Of a stretch of 64,000 nt of DNA, positions 33,811 to 48,080 are shown in pieces. The position numbers were made by a program, and so were the translations under genes. The DNA comes from Ascochyta rabiei. Taxonomy: Eukaryota > Ascomycota > Dothideomycetes > Pleosporales > Didymellaceae. The stretch is taken from the NCBI RefSeq assembly GCF_004011695.2, contig NC_082407.1:682001-746000 (forward strand). The letters run 5' to 3'. Below the pieces are notes generated by a model that was not told where the DNA came from, did no database searches, and was given only the letters and a program-made list of their open reading frames with translations. Numbering within the stretch: position 1 is the first letter of the stretch; each line of letters starts with the position of its first letter.

Positions 33811-35197
33811 TCACACCACGCCCCCTGACGCCTGCACGTCACCGCTGGACCCGTGTGCGCAGACGGGCTCCTCGTCAGACGAAGGCAGCTCGTCGTGCTC
33901 CTCCATGGTCCAGATCTCATGGCCCGTCACCACGGGAAACGCGGTGAGCACTCTGCTGATGTCCCCCCACCACACCTCGCCAAACCGCCGGTACCAGTCC
34001 ACCGTGATCTTCAACCCCTCGTCAAAGGCCATCTTGGGCTCCCACCCCAGCGCGCTCAGCTTCGACCCGTCGGTCGCATACCGCTGGTCGTTGAACGGCC
34101 GGTCGGCCGTGTGCTGCACCCACCTGTCCACCTCGGCCGTGCTGTGACGCGCGATCCCGAACACGTCGAGCAGTCGGTGGCAAATCTCCGTGTTGGACAC
34201 CTCGTCCTTGGACGCGATGTTGTACACCTGCCCAATCACCCCTCGGTGCAGGATCGTGTCTAGCGCGTCCACGATGTCGCCCGCGTACAGGTAACGACGT
34301 GTGGGCGAGCCATCTCCGTGCACGAGCAGCTTCTGCTGTCGCTGCAGCAGCATGATGAACTTGGGTATGATTTCTGCGAGCCGTCAGCTGGGAACTCGCG
34401 CACGCTTCAGCGCCCTACTCTCGGGGAACTGGTGCGGCCCGTAGACGTTGTTGGCGCGCACCGTCATGAGCGGCAGCTTGAAGCTGCTCCGGTACGCGCT
34501 GACCATCATCTCCGCCGCCGCCTTGCTCGCCGCGTAGGGATTCGTGGGCGCGAGCAGACTCGCCTCGCTCAGGTCGGCGGCGCCCACCGGCACATCGCCA
34601 TACACCTCGTCCGTCGAGATGTGTATGAAGCGCGTGACGCCGTGCTGGCGCGCCCTCTCCAGCAGGACGTGTGTGCCGTACACGTTGGTATTGGTGAACT
34701 GGTACGAGTTGCCGAAGCTGAGGTCGACGTGCGACTGCGCGGCAAAGTGGAAGACGGTGTCGATCTGGTGCTTGCGCAGCGCCCGCTTGACCTGGCTCGG
34801 CTGCGTGATGTCGCCGTGCTCAAACGCAAAGTTGGGCCGGCCGTCGAGGATGCGCGTGTTGTTCAGCGTGGCGCAGTAGTCGAGCTTGTCCAGCGAGACG
34901 ACGTTGTAGTGCGGATACGTGAGCACCAGGTGGCGCACAAACCAGCAGGCTCTGTTCTCCCATCGCATCAGCAGAGAGCACAGCCTCGCCGTCGCCGTCG
35001 CCGTCGCCGTCTCCCACCTGCACGTACATGAACCCCGCCCCGCCCGTGACGAGGATATTCTTCGCATCCCGCAGCGGCTCGAACCGCGTGCTTCCCGTAA
35101 ACACCGGCGCTTGCTTCCACAGCTCCTCGGCGACGTAGGACCGCGGGTTGAGGACGGTCGAGTTCCGGCGCGCTGCACTCACGGTCAGTCGCTGCAT
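33811..35197 (-). CDS. NDP-glucose 4,6-dehydratase (UDP-glucose type, SDR superfamily)
   Basis: Three exons on the minus strand: 35197-35028, 34951-34419, 34373-33811; 421 residues. The Rossmann motif GGAGFI is formed across the first intron. The extended-SDR active site shows the TDE triad (ISTDEVYG) and YAASK (Tyr-x3-Lys). HFAAQSHVD, RPFNDQRY and the C-terminal dehydratase motifs match dTDP-/UDP-glucose 4,6-dehydratases, which make the 4-keto-6-deoxy sugar that starts rhamnose synthesis; fungal members use UDP-glucose. The matching epimerase/reductase is not in the window. The start is uncertain: 35,197 is the first ATG after a CTGTG repeat that could be an intron end, with another candidate ATG at 35,309. 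Confidence 0.88.
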
Positions 35198-35886
35198 CTG
35201 CAGCACAGCACAGCACAGCACAGCACAGCATGGCGGGGCACAAACGCTTCAACCCCTTGGGCGGGCTCTCCGCCGGCTCAGCGCTCTGCGCGGCTTGCAT
35301 ACTGCCCATGTGTCTCGGCGCAGGCGATACATGGAGGAGACAAGGTCCCTGCCCGCGTCGAGCGCGTCCCCGTATCCCTCACACGGGAGCACACGACGTC
35401 GCTCGCTGCGCAAGGCGACGCTGCTAGTGCCAAAGGGGCAACCCGTCCGCCGCCAAGTCACTCCACCAGCCTCACCTCAACCCGCGGCCGCCAAAACAGC
35501 ACCCCATCCTTGGCCCTTACCGTGACTGCGGACCCACTTTACTTGGGTATAATCATGCGTCCAGAACAATTACACAAAAAGATCATGTACAACAAAATAC
35601 GCCAATACAATACTGTCTCCAGTAATAGCTGGTGAAACAGCATACACTCTTTACTCTTCACATGATACCAACGCTACTTACGTACAATTACACGTCTAGC
35701 ACGATTACAAACATAGGCGAGATGCTATAGACGCGCTAATGTAATACTGTATCACAATATCTGTCAGAATAGTGTATTACCTTCTACTCTTACTGCAACT
35801 GCTAACGCTACCTACTTATAATTGTACGGCTAGGACAATTACACAAAGAAGGTAGGATGTTACAAATACGCAAACGTAATGCGAGA
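35198..35886. other. Intergenic with diverged tandem repeat, left edge of the nicotinate cluster
   Basis: It starts with a CAGCA pentamer run at about 35,201-35,230 and then the promoter side of the dehydratase. From about 35,545 the sequence is AT-rich and made of three related copies of a 134-bp unit, running up to the hxnS stop. Confidence 0.65.
35545..35885. repeat. Three diverged tandem copies of a ~134-bp unit
   Basis: The landmarks ACAATTACAC(A)AA at about 35,565, 35,701 and 35,835 are spaced 134-136 bp apart. Each copy is preceded by TATAATCATGCGTCCAG-like sequence and, between copies, by a CTCTTACT ... CAACGCTAC tail. The copies differ at many positions, mostly C/T or G/A. Confidence 0.75.
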
Positions 35887-38800
35887 TCAAGCAACGGCCG
35901 TCAAAAACGGCACATCCCCCTCCTTCCGCACCGTCGCCGCCCTCCTGACCAAATCATCCCCCACCGCCAACCTCAGCCGCTCACACGTCGACGGCGAGTC
36001 AAAGCTCCACTCCCCCGGCACGGTCGTCGCGCCGTTCATCCGCCTCGCCGCTTTCACGGCCTCTCTCAACGCGAAGAACACGGTGCTCCCCAAGAACAGC
36101 GGCGGCTCTCCGATGCCCTTTGAGCTCTGCACGCTGCGCAGGTGGTTCCACGACAGCGGGTTCCCGTCGTTGTCGGTGCGCAGCATGGATGCGTTGAAGA
36201 TCTGCGGGATGTCGCTGAAGCCGGGGATCTTGTACGTGCCGGGGCCCTTTGTGAAGAGCTGGCCCGACGCGGTGTGCCAGAGCGATTCTTCCATGGTGAA
36301 CAGGCCCTGGCCCTGCACAAAGGCGCCTTCGATCTGGCCGTAGTCGATGGCTGGGTTGATCGAGTTGCCCACGTCCTGGTTTGCGTGTCAGCAGCTGCAC
36401 AGTCGGTCTACACGCGTTCACGTACCATCATGATGTCGCTCCGCAACACAGTGTGGTCTCCGGTCAGCAGATCAAGCTCGACCTCACTGATCGCCGCTCC
36501 CTGCGTCCAGTAGTAGTACATCGGCTTCACCGTGTCCCAGTTTGTGTCGCCCCAAATGTATCCCACCTTTGGCATTTTCCAAAACCCGTTGGCTGCGAGG
36601 TTCACCCTGTCAACGTAGGCAGCATGTGCAAGTGTCTTCAGCGGTGCATCAGCCCCGTACTTTTCTCTGTACGGTGCCAAGCGCTCATTGATCTGGTCGC
36701 ATGCGTTCTTCACCGCCATCCCGTTCAGATCGGAACCTGAAGACGCTGCGGTCGGCGACGCATTGGCAATCTGATACGTCTGCGAGTCTTGTGTGTAGAT
36801 GGAGTCGAGCGGCGTGCCCAACTCCTGGGCTGCAATCTGGCACATCTTCGTGTACAGACCTTGGCCCATCTCTGTCCCGCCATGGTGCAGCAACACGCTG
36901 CCGTCGGCGTAGATCTTGACGTAGGCGGCGGCTTGGTTGAGATGCAAAGCTGTGGCGAAGCTGAGTCCGAATTTGCACGGAATGAGAGTGATGCCGCGTT
37001 TCTTCCACCGGTTGGCCGTGTTGAAAGACTGGACTTCGGATTTTCTGCGCTCGTAGTCTGCGGATTTGGAGAGCTGATGCAGGAGCATGGGTACATGCCA
37101 ATCCTCATCGATCTTCTGGAAGAAGGGAGTGTGTTGGCCGATGGTGTAGAGGTTCTTTTGGCGCAACGTATCGACGTCCATTCCCAGACCCTCGGCAATG
37201 TTGTACATGAGCGTCTCCGCAAAGTACATGCCTTGGGGTGCGCCGAAGCCGCGATAGGCTGTGTTGCTGTGGATGTTCGTTCGGCAGACATGCGCACGCA
37301 GAAAGACATTGGGACACTCGTAGGAATTGTCGAGGTGCGTAAGACATCGGTCCATCACCGAACCGCTCATGTCTTGCGAGAAGCCACCGTTGTTGTAGAC
37401 ATCGGCTTCCAGAGCAAGCAGTTTCCCCTCTTTCGAAACGCCGACTTTCCAGCGTGCCTGGAATGGATGTCTTTGGCCGCTGAGCAGCATGTCTTCGTCA
37501 CGGGTCAGCATGATTCGCACTGGCCGCTTCTCTTTCCTAGCAGCGATGGCAGTGTAGACGGCGAAGGGGACACTGCGGGACTCTTTGCCTCCAAACCCGC
37601 CTCCCATGCGCTTCACGCGGCAATTAATGCGGTTACTTGGCACACCCAGAACCGCGCTGACAAACTCTTGCGTCTCCATGGTGTTTTGTGTAGACGACCA
37701 GACTTCCACTGCACCGTCCTCGCCAGACGGAATAGAGAGCGCCGCATTCGTTTCGAGATAGAAATGCTCCTGTCCGCCCATCCTCGTTACGCCGTGGAAG
37801 ATTCTGTCGCACTGAGCAAAGGCGTCGTCCATCCTGTCATCAATGGCAAGACCCTTCCTCAAGTGCTTGCCATGTGCAAAGAAGCTGTTGGCGGCAATGG
37901 CTTCGTCGATGGTCAAGATTGGCTTGAGCACTTCGTATTCGACCTTGACTGCACGTGCAGCCGCCTGAGCTTCTAGCGCAGTGTCCGCATATACCATTCC
38001 AATGACCTGTCCGTGGCTGAGGACCTTGTCGTCTGCGAAGAACAACTCGTCCTTCTTCATGGAACCCCACACGTTGACGTCGGCAGGGATGCTGTTCTTG
38101 TCGATGTAGCCAACGACACCTGGCATGGCGAGCGCAGGCTCCCAGTCCACGCTGAGGAGGTTGGCGTGGGCTTTTGCTGACAGTACCAGGCCGCCGAAAA
38201 GCTCACGGTCGAGCCGTGGCATGTCGTCGACGTATTCGGCCTCTCCTGTGCACTGCTTTAGAGCGGAGAGATGTGCAACCTGTTTGCCCACAACACGTTG
38301 TTCGTGAGGATTGTATTCGTCTCTTGTGCCGGTTGAGATGGAGCGATGTATCTCATCGACGACTTGTTCATCCACGTTGCCCAGTCCGAGTTCTGCGGCA
38401 GACTCGTGCCAGAACCGGAAGAAGAGCGAAAGTGTGAGTGTCTTTCGGTAATCCGCCATGCCTCCCGGAACACCGTACGGTAGATCGTAATCCTCAAGTA
38501 AGCCACTGAGAGCGGCATCCAGGGTTTCTGAGTGGAACCAGGGCTTGCCCAACAGAGCGGCTTGGGTCTTTGGTGATTCTTTCGTTGTCGGTGCCATGCC
38601 GCCATATACGATAGACACACCTTCAACACAGTCTTGCGGATCGAGACGTATCCGGAACGCAGCCGTGACGATGGCGATATCGTCGTCTTTCCGTTTGGCC
38701 TGCTTGTACGCTTTCAATACTTCCCTGGTGCCTTTGGGAGGGATGGGTATACGAATGCGCGCGATGGCAGCATCGGGCGGCAAGGTCGTCGTTCGATAGG

Positions 38801-40418
38801 CGAGAAAGAACTTCGACATTGGAAGGCTGACACTGCCGTCTTTCTTGTTGACTGCCTCCAGCGTTGCACCAGCTGCTATCAACACCGGATTCGCGTCGGA
38901 AATTGGTGAAGCTGTTGCGATGTTTCCAGCAAGCGATGCAACGTTGCGAATCTGTCGACCAGCAAAGTACCGAAGCTGCTTTCGCAGGGCCTCCAGTACC
39001 ATTGCCCGTTTACCTAGCTTTGCATATACGTCCTTGCAAATCGCCTCCAGTTCAGTCAATGGTGTGTTCGCTGCCACGACCAGTTCTTTTGCATTGTCCA
39101 ACTCTGCATCTGTTGCAAGTTTGGTGTGCTTCAATTCTGCAATGTCCGACACATAGACAGACACAGCAAAGTCGGAATTTTTGAAGCGCACCTCGACCTG
39201 CACTTCACTAGCGCCTCCTACAAGCTTCGCAGACGGATAGGCATCTTTCAGCTCGGTCAGATGCTCCAGCTTTGTAGGTCGGAACCAGATTTTCTTCTCG
39301 TTGCCGTAGCACAACGGCTGAGGCTCACACTTCCACAGTGCTGGGGGGAAAATAAGCTCTGTATCCGGCATGTATTCTCGAAATTCGACTCGAGGAACAC
39401 CTCTTTCTGACGGTGCAGCAGGAGCTGCAAGTATTGTTGTAGCCTTGGTTTCAGCATCTGCATTGTGCTCCTTGCTCTTCATGGGCTTCGCGTAGTCTGC
39501 TCCGCTCAAGTCGCGGTCCGTCTGTGGCTCTTTCTTTGCGTCAACGATCGCGGGAATGTGTTCGTCGTCCGATGTCGAAGATGGTTCTGTCGGCGGCGAT
39601 GACGTTGCAGACTTGCTGCCACACGAGCTGCTATCTGATGTCAAAGGCCGGTCTCGACAGCAGCCTCCAGGCCGTCCGCACGACACCTTTGACTGTGTAG
39701 AAGCGCTGGTCTTGGTAAAGTCGACCACCTCCTTGGCAAACTTCTCAGCATCTGCAGTCGTTGGCTCGTCTTCTTCGACAAGTTGTCCCTTCAAGTCTTC
39801 GGTTACGAATGTCTTGGCAGCGTTCAAGATGGGTTTGTATCCTGTACATCGGCAAAGGTTGCCGTCCAAGTGGCCTTCCATCTCGATCTCATGAGCGCTG
39901 AGATGGAACTTCTTCGTCGCAGGGCTGTACGAGTTTCTGACTACGGCATACAAGCTCATGACAATCCCAGGCGTGCAAAATCCACATTGGCTGCCGTGAA
40001 GCTTCGCTATCCGCTCCTGCAGTGGGTGCGGTCTGTCGACGTTACCAATGCCTTCGACGGTAATGACATGTTTGCCGTCGATGCCGACCAGCGGGAATAG
40101 ACATGCATTCACTGCGAGATGCTGTATCCTCCTTTGATCATTGCGTCGGTCTCCCACCTGCAATACCACTGTGCATGCTCCACACCCTCCTTCGCCGCAC
40201 CCTAGCTTGGTACCCTTGAGGTCCGGCTGTGCGCGGATGTAGTCCAGCAACGTCCAATGTGGGTTTGGATTGCTAATGATAGTCCTCCTCCCATTGATGA
40301 AGCAAGTAATGTCTGGGGAAGTATAGGTCGATTCGATGAGTGGCGTCAAGGCTTCGGAAGCACTAAATCCCCGAGATGGCTCCGAGGCAGCGCCCTTTGG
40401 TGGAATAGGTAGGGTCAT
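35887..40418 (-). CDS. hxnS: Molybdenum hydroxylase, xanthine-dehydrogenase family: probable nicotinate hydroxylase
   Basis: Two exons on the minus strand, 40418-36426 and 36375-35887; 1493 residues. The two [2Fe-2S] sites use C74/C79/C82/C106 and C145/C148/C189/C191. A long disordered linker (about 215-335, with CGRPGGCCRD) precedes the FAD domain (KLVGGASE). The molybdenum domains follow, with FGGKE, QGLYTKM and the catalytic Glu1421 in GEPPLFLG. Residues matching bovine Glu802, Arg880 and Phe1009 are kept (E884, R1056, F1154), but the Thr1010 position is Ala1155. Either canonical xanthine dehydrogenase or its paralogue HxnS, which makes 6-hydroxynicotinate, could look like this. The eight neighbours of the hxn set strongly favour HxnS. 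Family certain; substrate inferred. Confidence 0.85.
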
Positions 40419-42228
<1,810 letters not shown>

Positions 42229-43520
42229 CTTGGTGCAAGGCTGTGACAGTTCCATTGCATTGCTGGCGTTGATTCCATAGAGGTTGTGCGAGCCCGGATA
42301 CTTAGAGTTATCACTGCGAATAGCATAGACGTTGACTCACCACGCCTGAGATATGCGTGGAGCTGTGTCATTGTATATAGCCCTTTGCCTACTTTTACAG
42401 ATACAGGATGGTCTATGTCGAGACAGACTATCTGGGACTGCATTAAAGCTCGTTTCACAGCAACGTAGTCATATTTCACGTTTACGTCGTTCTATCCTTC
42501 GACACAGCATCAGCGGCAGCGCATCTTCATCAGGAAAAACAAAAGTCTCCACGAAATGTCATCCATCGATTGCGTCCGACCACGCCACAATTATGCAGCA
42601 TCCTCAAAGATCTTGACTCAAACTAAGAACTGTGGCTGCCAATGTCAACACAAATACTGCTTGTGGTCCAGCGCTGGCTGTTAGCAACAGCGATGACACC
42701 CAAAATGTCTCCGTTGGCAAAGCAGGCGATCTAGTATACGCAACTTGAGGTTTTCAACGCCTCGCCGGAAGTCGGTGCGCGGATCCACAAGATTGTTGCG
42801 GGGCTTTGCAGGTACAAAGCCTACAACGGATGGGTGACAATGCTGAGATTAGCAATTTGCAAGCTCAAAGAGCTTTCGAAGCCAGGAGACGAAGGAAGCT
42901 GGTGCTCAGTCACTAATCGTCATGGTCTGAATGCAGGCTCCGATTTTGGTGATGATAGAAGATGGAAACCGTAATTCGCCGATGGATTCCGTCGGTAATC
43001 GGACCGGCGGGTCCCTTTTGCGCGCCTTGCTCCTAACACAGCTCCCATCACCTATCTTCATGTCCTGGGCCCATCCTTATCGATCATACACGCCCCTTAG
43101 ACGCGACAACTACTTCCCGTTTTGACTAAGACCTGAGCCGGAGGTGTGTCAACAGCCATGTCGGCCCCTCTCGACAACATTCGCCACGTGCACCACCAGA
43201 GCGTCTTGATCCGCCGAGCCCCAGATCCATTGTATTGCTACACCCCCACTTTTGAGTTTGTGAGCCACACAGTGGTAGCGACATTCACCCCGCCTTTTAG
43301 TGTAACGCTATAGCCTCGAGCTCGACTATGACTTCGGCCGTGATAGCGGATATGCTTTCCCCGATAAGCTGCCAGTAGCATATCGCTCCGACTCAGAGTA
43401 ATGTGGAGCAACGGTACCGTGCCCTAGACCCTGAAACCCCCATTATACATCTCCACCCGCCCCCAACCTTCAATTGCGTACCGAACGTTACGATTTTGAA
43501 CATCACACCGTGGTTTGGCC
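42229..43520. promoter_or_regulatory. Upstream region of hxnR
   Basis: This 1.3-kb spacer lies between hxnT and the regulator. No gene recognised. It should contain the hxnT 3' untranslated region and the hxnR promoter; CT-rich stretches occur near 43,440-43,470. Confidence 0.5.
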
Positions 43521-44692
43521 ATGGCTTCTGTTGCTTCTGATCAATCGAACAATATGCCACGGGGCCGCAAGAGAAGGGACGTCACAGGCAAAGTTGAGGG
43601 AAGGAAGTTTGTCTGTGATAATGCTGGATGTGGGAGAAGCTTCACCAGAGCAGAGCATCTTCAACGACATTTGCTGAACCATTCGACCGGAGAGCATACA
43701 TGCGACAGATGTCGAGCTCATTTCAAGAGGAGAGACCTGCTCGGTAAGTCTGACATTTTACATGGTTTTGTAAGCGAATAATGCTTGGCTGTTCGGCGCC
43801 ATACACGTGCTCCGCTCGAGTGCCAGGCAAGAGTGGAACTCATTGTCTGCTTGGTTGACCCTCATTCTTGACTTTTTACACCGTCTTTTCTTTCCGTTTG
43901 ACGTTTCTCAACGAGGGCCGTGCTGTCCTTCACAGAGACGAACCTAAAGTGTCGGTTCCGATCTGCCCCCACTGTACGTTATCGAAGGACCTTCGCTGCC
44001 TCGAACATCTTCATGCCTTGCATGTGTTATGCAGTCTCGCATACCATTGGCTTCGAGCATTGTTATTGACAAGATGGGCAGAGAGGCATATGGCCCGTCA
44101 CAAGCAGAAGGATGAAGAAGCTGGCGCTGATGGTTGCGGTATTTTGAACACTCGTAAGAAATCCCAGACTATTTTCATTGACATGGAACTGACTGAAATA
44201 AGGCAAGCGCATGTGGAAAGACGCTGAAGGAAAGATCGTGACCAAGAAGCCTGCTATCGCTACGGACGACGCCCAGAAGCCACAGCCGCCTCTGCAGCCG
44301 CGACACGACGATCCGCTTCAGACCTTTGCAGAATTCGCTTTGTTTGCGTCACACGAAGACGGAGCACCGATATCACCACCCACTTCACACAACACGTCGT
44401 TCAGCAACCCATTAGACGACCACGATTCTGGAATTGCATTGAATTATCCGCCTACGACACTCGACCCCAGCGCATTGTCAGCATCACATACATTCTCACC
44501 TGGCGATCAACGATTCTGGTCGACTGATCTGGCTCAACCGCAACCTGACCCATTCGCTACCACTGCCTTTGACGATGCGCCCTTTGACGATATCTTTAAC
44601 CCAGACACGGCAAGCTCGTTCAATAACCCGTTCACTACGATGAACAACTACAATTGGCTCTTTGATATGGATTTGGCTCAAACAACTCAAGC

Positions 44693-44728
<36 letters not shown>

Positions 44729-46868
44729 AGTCGTACACGACCCTTTCTCCAACTTTTCATTCACTGGCAACGGTGTGTCTCAGCAAAGTCATGCGTTTGA
44801 CCTCCAGCTTGACCACATGAACCTTGATAAGCCACTTTCAACAGATGGCCAGTTTGGATCGCTTGCTTCACAGCGAACTGATTCGGTCGTTCACCACTCT
44901 CCCTCCGGCCCTTTGATTACACCACCGCTGAGCGAAGAGGAACGCAGGAACTCAACACATATGCAACGAGCGAGTATCTCGGACGTAAATCTGCCTACGA
45001 GGAACCCTTCTCAAACACAATTAGTCACACAGTTGCCTGAAGTAGAGCGGCCGATGTCAATGCTCCAACCATCAAGAAGCTTGCCGATCATCGACGAGCT
45101 AGCACGTCAACAGGTACTAGACCTCATCGATATCACGCAACCTACAGCACCGGATGGTAGCATTGTCATGCGTGACCATCCTCTTTTAACGTTGACATGT
45201 CTCCAAACATACTGCGACCTGTTCTGGACACGTTTCAACACTACCTATCCGCTGATGCATATGTCAACGTTCGAACCGTCACATGTCGACACGCTACTGC
45301 TAACGACTGTGCTACTACTCGGAGCCACCTATGGAGAGAAAGACGCTCATCAACTTGCAGTACGTCTTGGACGTTTCAATAGTTCAATAAGTAGCCACTG
45401 ACATACACCAGGTGTGCATCCATGATGTCCTTAGACCCCAAATTTTTGCCAATGCTGGTTTCTCTGCCAAACCCGATCTTTGGGTGCTACAAACCATTCT
45501 GCTTGTAGAGTGCTTTGGGAAGAGTAGAGCAGGACAAAAGCAACACGATATGTCTCACCTCTTCCATGGACTGCTGATCAACTTGATTCGGCGGAGTGAC
45601 TGCCAGAGCATTCGGCCGCCTACGCTGGAAGACGCTACTGATGACCTTGAGGACGACTGGCAGACGTGGGTCGATGCTGAACAGAAGAAGAGGTGCGCTG
45701 CTCAACTGGATATCGCGTCTCTGTCACTAACGATAACAGGCTTGCTTATTTGTGCTTCATGTGGGATACCCAACATGCAGTACTATTCTGCCAGTCTCTT
45801 TGCATGTCAGCATTCGAACTCCGATCGAACTTGCCTTGTGATCAGTCACTCTGGGAGGCTGACTCGGCAGAGACCTGGCATCAGCTACGACAAAAACAGC
45901 CCCCTGCCCCGCTGTTCTTGTCTTGTTTGAAGATGTATCTGCACCCGAACGCTACAGCAGTCCCAAAAACCCTTAACAACCTCTCCCGCTCACTCCTCCT
46001 GCACGGTCTCATGTCCGTAGCATGGGATATGCAGCGTCGTGATCAGACTTCGCTCGGGGATCCAATAGCGGCCAATCCTCTTGGAAACTGGCAATCACGT
46101 CTCGCAGCCTCATATACAGCATGGCACGCCGACTACGAGACATTCTGTAGTACCTACACCGCCCGGCTCCCTTCACAAGACCACTTCCTGGCCAAAGAAT
46201 TTCAGGTCATGCGCTCTGCCACCCTCTCCCTCTACCACTCCGCACACATCCTCCTACAAACCCCTTTCCTCGATCTGCAAATATACGCCGGCGCGCGCCA
46301 CATCCTCGGTCGACCAGTCGCGCGCCCAGATTACGCACGCAGCCAGCGCATAGTAAAGAAATGGGTCGCTGAAAACATCAAAGAAGCCGGCAAAGCCGTC
46401 TGGCACGCCGCGGCCCTCGTAAATCAGGGTGTTGATGTTCTAGACGGCGAGCTCGACGTCGGCGCCGGACGCCTCTGGCACCACCCTTGGGCCGTGTACC
46501 TTGGCACGCTCGTCGTGTGGGGAGTATGGTACGCGCGCCCTATTCTTCCCACTACCTGCGCTGCGGGCGATATGTCACCGTTCGCAATGCACGATGACGA
46601 AGACGAGATTATCTGGGATCCCGCGGCTGAAATGAAGCGTTTGCTGGATTCTATCGCCAAGGCGGAGCCAGAGATGTTGTTACAGATTGGGTACAGGGAG
46701 GGGATTTCGGGGCCGGTAGGAAAGAGAGGGACGAATGGGCTCGCGGCGTGTGTGAGCCGGTGCTTGAGTAAGGTTAGATGGGCCGTCGTGCACGATGGCA
46801 TGATGGTGCTCAGGGGGTTGGTGCAATGGAGGTTGGTGGGAGGGAGCGGAGGGGGCATGTTTTCATAG
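43521..46868 (+). CDS. hxnR: C2H2 zinc-finger / fungal_trans transcription factor (HxnR-like)
   Basis: Five exons: 43521-43743, 44082-44153, 44203-45359, 45412-45692, 45740-46868; 953 residues. Two C2H2 fingers lie at the N-terminus (CDNAGCGRSF ... H ... H and CDRCRAHF ... HMARH); the second is split by an unusually long 338-bp first intron. A Pro/Ser-rich linker contains a run of about 13 Gln near 44,695-44,730. The C-terminal two thirds carries the fungal-specific regulatory domain (DLIDITQ, TYCDLFWTRFNTTYPLMH, then LLINLIRRSDC). HxnR of A. nidulans has the same rare architecture and is the pathway-specific activator of all hxn genes with nicotinate-derived induction. It sits inside the cluster. 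Exon phases all fit. Confidence 0.88.
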
Positions 46869-48080
46869 TGGTTGGATGTGTGATACCCGGTTCGAAAATA
46901 CCAGACTAGTGCAGCGCGGTATAAGTGGTGATGATATCTATGATACTGTCTAAATGGAAATTCCTCGCCGAGACGCGAACACACGTCGGTACAATGCTGA
47001 AGGAGTTTATTTCCATGATGACCGGCGAAGAACCAGAGCGCCCGGAAGATGCTCCAAGCAAACCGGTGGTGTTGTAAGTATTGAAAATTCGCCTGCTTGC
47101 CCCCTCTTTTCCCGCTTCATCTTCTTTAACCTTGGCGGATCAAGTCACCGCCCATTTGTGATCAACATATCGCCGGTGCAGAACTTTCTACGGGGTTTTG
47201 GTTGGAATGAGACTCGGCGAGTCAATCCGAGTCAATTGCAGGCCTAGCCAACTTCTATCCAGAGTTACCACGGGTCCCAGTCCCTTTTTGAGTGAGTCTG
47301 GCACATTGAGAGCATTCACCAGCTTCCTCATGACCTGGGGACGACATTGCGGATAGTGGTCGATGGTGTTTACTAAACCCGAATGATGTCTTTGTGGGTG
47401 GTAACAGCGTCTGTATCCTGTCTTTGTCCACTGTTTCAGAAGTCGGAGGGGGATTATCTAGACCTTTTTGGCTTGCGAACCCGAGTCGGTCAAAGCCGAC
47501 ACAGTGCCGATGCTCAACAGTACATCTCTGCTGATTGCAAAGAATGGACAATGTTTGAGGCGATTCATTTGTTCTATTTGGAATGTGCACCATCTCGTCA
47601 TGTCTCTCTCAGTCGATGTGGTGGCAGAACGGCGCTCTGCAGGTCGAATTGACGGCAGTGTGTCCGAAGTGATAGTTTGAACCGGCTGTAACAACATCAC
47701 AGTAGACACTGTGAGGATTCACTGCCTTGTAACACTACTGCCATTTTCAGTGGGAGGGTACCGTCGGTTGCTCGCATGCTTAGCCCATTCTAATGTGCTA
47801 ATGAGTTTCTGTTCAATCTTTGCTATGGAGTCGACAAGAGTCGTCCACCGAGATACGGTTGTTTTTGTAGTGATGTTCTGGCGACAAATCGCATCCGGTG
47901 GAGTCACTGGACCCATCGGTGCGCACGGCAAGGAGATGTTTGGTATTTCTTCCATGTGTTTTCGATTTGCGCATTTCGGCTAATCGCCCGCGAACTGACC
48001 GTAAGAAAGCACAAGAACACACTTCGTCCGAACCCGGTGCCATGCCAAAGGTTTCTTAGAGGTATCCTTGGGACACCGCT
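46869..48080. other. Intergenic between convergent hxnR and the permease
   Basis: 1.2 kb holding two 3' ends. Only fragments under 115 codons occur and none resembles a dehydrogenase or transporter, so I see no remnant of a missing pathway gene. Confidence 0.55.

Noticed and set aside
36789..37976. 395-codon plus-strand open frame
   Set aside because: Antisense to the hxnS molybdenum domains; no independent motif.
35887..40418. Canonical purine-catabolic xanthine dehydrogenase as first choice
   Set aside because: Possible by family, but eight neighbours belong to the nicotinate set, no urate-pathway gene is present, and the Thr1010 position is changed.
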